The position numbers and the translations under genes were made by a program. Positions 23,601 to 26,258 of a DNA stretch of 26,258 nt are shown here, piece by piece. This DNA is from JAGBWK01 sp964462445 (GTDB lineage: Bacteria > Bacteroidota > Bacteroidia > Bacteroidales > Muribaculaceae), in contig CAYWXG010000034.1 of assembly GCA_964462445.1 (NCBI GenBank), positions 1-26,258 of the forward strand. Direction: 5' to 3'. Under the pieces are notes generated by a model. The model was not told the DNA's origin. It made no database searches and saw only the letters and a list, made by a program, of their open reading frames with translations. The first letter of the stretch is position 1. Every line of letters begins with the position of its first letter.

Positions 23601-26258
23601 TTGAATATACTACACGAGGACTTGAAGGGAAGCGTGAGATAGTATTGACGGTGCCGACGATAGAGCCGTATAACACGAGTGATGAGATACATTTTGGAGA
23701 AGCGGGCAGTGGACGAGCAGTAGCATGGGTTCGATTTGGGGAGACTGAAGACAGTGATGGCAATCGAGTGCTTGTGATAGATGAGATACAGAGTAAGCGT
23801 CATCAAGATGGTAGAGAAAAGGGTTATAAGAGTGTAGATGCGGAGAAGCGAGAGGAAGAGGCAATGAAAGCAGCTCGCGAGGCTATGACAGCGTATCGGC
23901 AGTATAACGTCCAATTGAAAGAGAAGTACGGGGACCCGATGTCGGTGAGAGGAACTGCGGAGGAGCGTAAGGCTGCACGTAGAAAGTGGAATGAGCGGTT
24001 GTCTAATGAGGAGAGAGCAAAGCTTGAAGAGTTGCTTCAGCGTAACAATGAGGCTGCAACGGAGTATGAAAGGATATCATTATCCAATCGCCATAAGGTG
24101 CCGGAGGCGCCATTTGAAAAGAATTGGCATGAGTTGGCGATGAAGCGAATGCTTCGCTATGCAGCAGAGAATGGATATGACAAGGTGGCATGGACAACGG
24201 GAGCACAGCAAGCTGAGAGGTATGATATCAGCCGGTTGGTGGAAGGGATTTCGGTAGAAGATAGTTACCTGGAGGAATTCTCTGATGGCACTCCTGTCGC
24301 GGCAAGAATAACAATAAGTACCACATCGGGGAGTATTTTTACGGATATCGATGCTGAGGGTGTTATACATGGTGGAGAATATTCCGGCAGGGGATTGGAG
24401 GATGTTGTTGGCAAGGAGCTTGCCAATAGTATTAAGAAAGATATCCAGGAAGCGAAGCAGAGAAAAGAGGCTGCGATAAAAGCCCAATCTTCGATAAGAG
24501 AGAAGATGAAAGAAACGGCTGAAGATAGTGCCGAGTATGAAGAATTGCTGGCAAAGTATGCCTGGCAAGACCGAATAGCGGCACAGAGTATGGCCAAGCG
24601 CAGATATAGCGGAGGTGATCTTCGTCTCGGGGGTGAGGGTATGAAGGGGTTCTATGACAAGATGCTGCCATCGTTTGTGAGCAAGTATGTGAAGAAATGG
24701 GGAGCGAAAGTCGGAGAGGTCACATTGCCCGGAGTAGAAGAGTCGGGACGAAAGATGCATGCTGTGGATGTCACTGCGGAGATGCGTGAGAGTGTTATGC
24801 AGGGGCAGCCGATGTTTTTACGTACGTCGGACGGTAAGATTTATGGATGGAGTTTGAACGGGAAGATATATCTGACTGCCGAGGGGATTAATCCTGAGAC
24901 TCCTGTTCATGAGTACACGCACTTATGGGCAAATGCACTTGATCGGAGTAATCCGAAAGAGTGGAAGGAGATAGTAGCGGGGCTTAAAGGTTCGTCGGTG
25001 TGGAATGAGGTGATGCGTGATGAGCATTATCGCGATATATGGCATGATGAAAGTAGAGTGGCGAGTGAGGTGCTTTCGCGTCTTGTGGGGAAGGAGAATT
25101 ATCGCCGGGAGATGGCACGAGCCGAGCAAGAGATTAAAGAGGCTACGGGCGCTTTTGAAGTTGCGGAGAAGGTGAGTGCGTGGGAAAGTGTTAAGCGAGC
25201 GTTGCACCGATTTGTGGATTATGTGAAGAGGTTATTGACCGGTAAGGCTAAAGGGAAATCGGAGGTCTTGAATGGTCAAGATGAGCCATGGATTGAATTT
25301 GTGGATCGACCGTTGCGAGATTTTTGGGGCGGAGTTAATCCGAAAGTTAATCGTTCGCCGATAGAGAAGATGTTTGTAGGGGAGCGAGGAGCTAAGAATC
25401 TTGATAATGCTCAAGAGGCGACTACAAGGTATGATAATTTGGCGATAGCACGTGAAATGGAGCGTAAACTTTCGGAAAAGAAACAGCGTGTTGAGAAACT
25501 GAAAGAGAGCGAGTCGATAGAGCTTACGGAAGATGCGAGTGAGGAAGCGGTGATGTATCGAGATGGTGAGATGATAAAAGACAGAATTGAGGAGTTGTTC
25601 AATCAAGCCATATCGGGAGAGTTCAAGGGTAAGCCGGTTGCTATCGGTCGATTAACCGAGGCAGGGAAGGGATATCTTGAACAGATTTCGGGCGTTTCGT
25701 TTAAGGATAAAGTGAATTTCGTTCTTAATCCGAGTGATTTGGTGCATATTTACAAAGACCATTTCGGAAACAATGAAAAGGACAAGGGGCAAAATATCCC
25801 TCTTGATATTGAAGATATCAGAAGTATAGTAGATGTGGTTTCAAGTCCGAACAAAGTTATATTCTTCAAAGAGGGAGATGGTTTAAAGAGAAATATGTTC
25901 TACTTCTTCAAGGAAGCTGAACAAGGGACATATAACTTAATGGAGATTTATTCGGACAAGAAAGGGAATCTGACAGCGAAGACGTTCTATAAAACAAGAA
26001 AGGACGCATCCCAACGAGTTATGGATATTGATAAATCCCTACTCCCTACGTCCGAAACGTACTTTGGTGCAATCCTTTCGGATGCAAATATACCACAAAT
26101 GTTTGAAAATCCAAGCGTTGGGGATGATTATTCTGTTGCGGAGGGTAGTGTTGCGATGAAGGAGGCCCGGGTGGCGGAGTTGTCGCAGGCGTTGAATACA
26201 CCGATACGAGTTATCAGTGGTGAGGGAGAAGTGGCAGAGTTGCCGAGTCGCCGCAGAC
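14624..26258 (+). CDS. giant phage polyvalent protein, 3' end outside window
   Basis: The frame starts with ATG 2 bp after the previous stop and stays open for at least 3,878 codons to the window edge. Parts in order: a duplicated N-terminal module with FESKYPNAT at 21-29 and 49-57; a Gly/Ala-rich hydrophobic region (about 480-615); a helical segment with PERAHAYIFNESGLS (near 1319); a DdrB-like ParB domain (about 1485-1640; S1490-H1491 and GNNRT 1554-1558); a PBECR-like nuclease domain (about 1950-2092); an inorganic-pyrophosphatase-like domain (about 2178-2315; DGDHID at 2227-2232); a possible clamp-like segment (2395-2480); a MuF-C-type toxin domain (about 2675-2820); a conserved phage module with DEIQS at 3053-3057; a zincin (HEYTH 3429-3433, E3482); and a second PBECR-like domain (about 3670-3805; H3708, H3713). 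The architecture fits polyvalent proteins packaged in phage heads and injected with DNA. The individual enzymatic activities are predictions. Confidence 0.88.
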   Translation, partial: MPKYKVNGKLYDIPEEKVEKFESKYPNATVEYHNEGTTYMIPLSKREQFESKYPNATLGVQAASVVAPVAEEKEDTVQDVAPRNEAPVQSMRDESGEVSPKEDEAPKMSPEEVQKRIRQRAIFDATQQGVDESIREGESRVGRILEPMTAEGRDRRKVAEGQARMAGAETTLSGLTPSYPAEKAEGGSQGQESTDWIFDSLGINKNYKKPVAISPVPYGVEYVEGKPVTRWLMPDGSITTNYAEADQAESVARKGRLRSEFERRMRGNGYIPGITRHEEKQAIIDAIVTGDNIGAKEHEAIVDAMKANGLDPNNPEHAKWVVSEDQRSILRHRSEVAQERLDELYKRKRAEESSRPASNRFTPGAGAISNVSPQVAGTSRTQLDKDIEAATAEVLLAEKAIEDYDNNRKAAGKGWFGKAMQGLGDALTDINTYTFGVVDASMNSAVRDADITSDYGRRLIETAQLSQDLLLKAPNPGGWYSGGRFIGSMVFDPTLYLSGGIGGVARKSATKLIGKAMAKGATTDVASRLVGQKLVGRLGTAAVASSANLATFEFLGDMRQQWIDGGWTDSAGEFHEGFSMGHALGRGGHGAMLGATMGVWGAGFGNVADKMVKGTPNVAGKVAIRAGQVPVSIVGEGTIFAMPDIINYHSMSDDDFDKMYAEKFGYAGESDEALRNAARDEARSQLSWDAWSESQAFIFGMKVAGKPLHAKKLITNVEQRITELKGADVREHRSFTERLSQMMDRSPFDVAMTKEELNELRKGGYGELADLFAKSKKGSTAESEPADRAIDFQRMEAEEVGTRREFDGYDAMQELMRDGGISQSARAKAYFILTGRMLPMGTVTGYTKRMTAEGEVVVNSVTADGEVVTSRRFKSEKSAEGEVAKIKRQAELNSIDVGEKFANEALNLVMMGEVKGLVAQRYKLPEEAIEDIYTRQFFGERISEAEKQIVDDINSFIEQGQGSERYKSLTPEAMRDRIEEETGVNVDEALRKSEADRSESENGAIKEYAKSLYEQAERVRRANNIYNEQSAEMRDEAWQMQRGDRLIEDGRAAEIKESVANRTHKDSGVIIPATMKVGDRPVYIIKGDVVMFADGSSIDVEKSSESVVIVDAQTGEKEFVSPDQIYKLSDALNPHEVLSAEMDAYERMMRAERDSEIVDNSYNTDETDNAEGGDVLSTGEGVEGHRRDYVPGDKIVMEDSSGNIIYGEIVDYDAADDKYVVDVDSPIRGGYSPQMTREELDGMVVGHNGESVEKKMSMPTEKVETEVGNEGTAVPENVESPEVETEAPVEAIETEQPTSDAMPMPMREDGEEDWSAVSPERAHAYIFNESGLSRSEGNEFISAQRQVAQSALAKAQSAKMPKVGTSIKAYNEAKAKRQEKIDEAQRVLDYWNGVQEIQNANQREENERRAAEQAVLHDEAVARFEEEQRVKAQKQAEQDVIGSHAVNPKIKEKWDVADKVEGQSDIITLPDGSQLRGKYMLYEAGSASASHDPNSGYVPTEGFPVDENGQSVNDRDYHRDKEAQRIVENMAESYDSRALQNPVVVSQDGIVLSGNNRTMSGDLAARRGTDTAYIDYLKEFGGKYGFTAGEIEVKQHPRVAFVPDEPLPYNAATFARFNAQEMKSQSKPETAVKLGKIVPEEVFNGIVGDISRYDNMGDFYRDDKATARALGGLLQSGVINNKQLPELRTGTALSSAGKELIENTLIGKVFQSNPDAVRQLIGMPGVRQSVVMALSEIASNRMFSSGGYDLGAELAGAIDLVSKAKAAMPDVFTEGVPVSPFGRQKGLFDDEFGESSVTDATILLLSDILNSNKPGDLRKVLAMYNQEAQQAASGQMDIFSGEVESKETILKRVNEYFNNATTNEKQAIVESAIADRKNRAEQQSRGGGSQGEQIANVAERGGERQGRAGSIDGDSRGIRSESEDRTSQSEENATEIKSSMSANEAIDFVADMELIADVAPEIDLTIENWDALFGESGIINTPIGEVKMGENQFAKLMRQGREGKLGMIKPTLENPHAIVEEASEAKEGDTTERASSYIFIRSFKKADGSRFYYFTSITVSKDGREVVVSSQEKSRNKILRLLQEGSVIWRTPKDATTSSAERQGLDYEQPNEAETATKGSGITPQSTSSDSKDTTISPTTNELGEKSDVSSVQEQIQAAEADVNTNPTEAQKEAGNYKKGHVHVGAFNITIEQPKGSVRRGVDANGKEWETTMQNTYGYIRGTEGVDGDHIDVFLSDDIDGWNGRKVYVVDQYNEDGSFDEHKVMLGFNDIDEADTAYLNNYEKGWANKRKIVIRPANVEDFEKWIGSSHRKTKPFAEYKSVQVAEKRAADKSDKWDEADKVEGVAGFERAGNNAQRNNARYKKADRRSRRLGDLSDNEYEEGIANGHELARVEPKTKKGTIFDFVTKDKERPVLQGVHHEGGYAIATDAFVMVGRKDKYDATLEGKTINKKGDMLTYEADGVVKDMEYPNWRMVLPQTTEPTGIDIDDLSSVIEGIRVADGVKRVDELDSRIAIKTDDGKIISVGQGHLALFLRGAKQVGATEIGVRINNYVTLYAEGDNGFAVVHGVKGVSERANSFYDAYTKEAVTTIGGREFNIANEAMESERGSEAFARATEATMQALEATGVEVVMATEEMVAEMMGDTQVEKQAVQAANERFNRELHQQIDGSLPQGHIYRFGMPSAVLQSAGLPYLPIELAASRLTDKSMQENHPFELSEVENLVESVQNPLAVFRSATHIGSYVVLTEIQHGGKNYVVAIETHRKQGKIEINSVRSVHYRNSNNHIANWIEEGLLEYVDKKRMSEWLSKQQYNSADVRKLFRHSAKIVESFENPKVSAEFSRMSAPFYSNARKSVLEIKQEKGTPEQWIAMLKKNGGLKAGEEAWVGLEKWLNERKGMVTKQEVVDYLNEKSIQIEEEEYGDPILTPSELVDFELGIKESLSKGRTIAEAIDWWDVMTGDNMSYFYETGKIKISESGDVAVEGGAQWRINRTRLEYTTRGLEGKREIVLTVPTIEPYNTSDEIHFGEAGSGRAVAWVRFGETEDSDGNRVLVIDEIQSKRHQDGREKGYKSVDAEKREEEAMKAAREAMTAYRQYNVQLKEKYGDPMSVRGTAEERKAARRKWNERLSNEERAKLEELLQRNNEAATEYERISLSNRHKVPEAPFEKNWHELAMKRMLRYAAENGYDKVAWTTGAQQAERYDISRLVEGISVEDSYLEEFSDGTPVAARITISTTSGSIFTDIDAEGVIHGGEYSGRGLEDVVGKELANSIKKDIQEAKQRKEAAIKAQSSIREKMKETAEDSAEYEELLAKYAWQDRIAAQSMAKRRYSGGDLRLGGEGMKGFYDKMLPSFVSKYVKKWGAKVGEVTLPGVEESGRKMHAVDVTAEMRESVMQGQPMFLRTSDGKIYGWSLNGKIYLTAEGINPETPVHEYTHLWANALDRSNPKEWKEIVAGLKGSSVWNEVMRDEHYRDIWHDESRVASEVLSRLVGKENYRREMARAEQEIKEATGAFEVAEKVSAWESVKRALHRFVDYVKRLLTGKAKGKSEVLNGQDEPWIEFVDRPLRDFWGGVNPKVNRSPIEKMFVGERGAKNLDNAQEATTRYDNLAIAREMERKLSEKKQRVEKLKESESIELTEDASEEAVMYRDGEMIKDRIEELFNQAISGEFKGKPVAIGRLTEAGKGYLEQISGVSFKDKVNFVLNPSDLVHIYKDHFGNNEKDKGQNIPLDIEDIRSIVDVVSSPNKVIFFKEGDGLKRNMFYFFKEAEQGTYNLMEIYSDKKGNLTAKTFYKTRKDASQRVMDIDKSLLPTSETYFGAILSDANIPQMFENPSVGDDYSVAEGSVAMKEARVAELSQALNTPIRVISGEGEVAELPSRRR

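Larger units (their letters stand above)
10303..26258. mobile_element. putative prophage or phage-derived integrative element (right end outside window)
   Basis: Everything after the nqr operon hairpin looks foreign. It comprises a tyrosine recombinase, a repeat-rich non-coding control region, a terminase-small-subunit-like gene, two ejection-protein-like genes and a giant polyvalent protein gene. Coding strands change from balanced composition in nqr to strongly G-rich and C-poor. No large terminase, portal or capsid gene lies in the window; these may be to the right. The left boundary is an estimate, placed after the operon hairpin. Confidence 0.6.

Overview
The window looks like a chromosomal segment of a Bacteroidales bacterium, possibly of the Muribaculaceae type; the family is my inference. 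The reasons are a Bacteroidetes-style exbB-exbD-exbD-tonB cluster, a complete Na+-translocating NADH:quinone reductase operon of Bacteroidales type, promoters resembling the Bacteroidetes TTTG / TAnnTTTG consensus, and few Shine-Dalgarno sequences. A mobile element, probably a prophage or phage-derived element, begins after the chromosomal part and runs off the right edge.

Layout. (1) 1-4074, minus strand: a TonB energy-transduction operon transcribed right to left (exbB, two exbD paralogues, tonB) ending in a strong hairpin terminator at 126-171. (2) 4231-10302, plus strand: a divergent nqrABCDEF operon with all recognisable cofactor residues, followed by a hairpin. (3) 10303-10815: a non-coding junction with a compact promoter-terminator pair that could encode a ~70-nt RNA, and phased CAAAATG repeats. 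(4) 10816-12285: a tyrosine recombinase with a coding strand very poor in A and C. (5) 12286-12788: an AT-rich non-coding segment with a strictly alternating purine/pyrimidine tract, a 56-bp direct repeat, and six TGTACA palindromes, three spaced exactly 21 bp and three exactly 10 bp. (6) 12789-26258: a small terminase-small-subunit-like gene on the minus strand, then on the plus strand a Gly/Ala-rich gp14-like protein, a charged 327-aa protein, and one open reading frame of at least 3,878 codons that does not end in the window.

The giant frame is the main feature. It is a phage 'polyvalent protein': a string of domains including a DdrB-like ParB fold, an inorganic-pyrophosphatase-like domain, a possible sliding-clamp-like segment, a MuF-C-type toxin domain, two further PBECR-like (barnase/EndoU/colicin E5-D/RelE-type) nuclease domains, an HExxH zincin, and what looks like the start of a second peptidase module at the edge. 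The two genes before it resemble the ejection proteins that precede the largest internal virion protein in podoviruses. I infer that the three plus-strand genes encode proteins packaged in the virion and delivered into the host with the DNA, where the giant protein's domains would act on host defences or metabolism.

The two halves are functionally unrelated: the energy-metabolism genes are the host flank, and the recombinase marks the element's left side. No tRNA, rRNA, CRISPR array or insertion sequence was seen.
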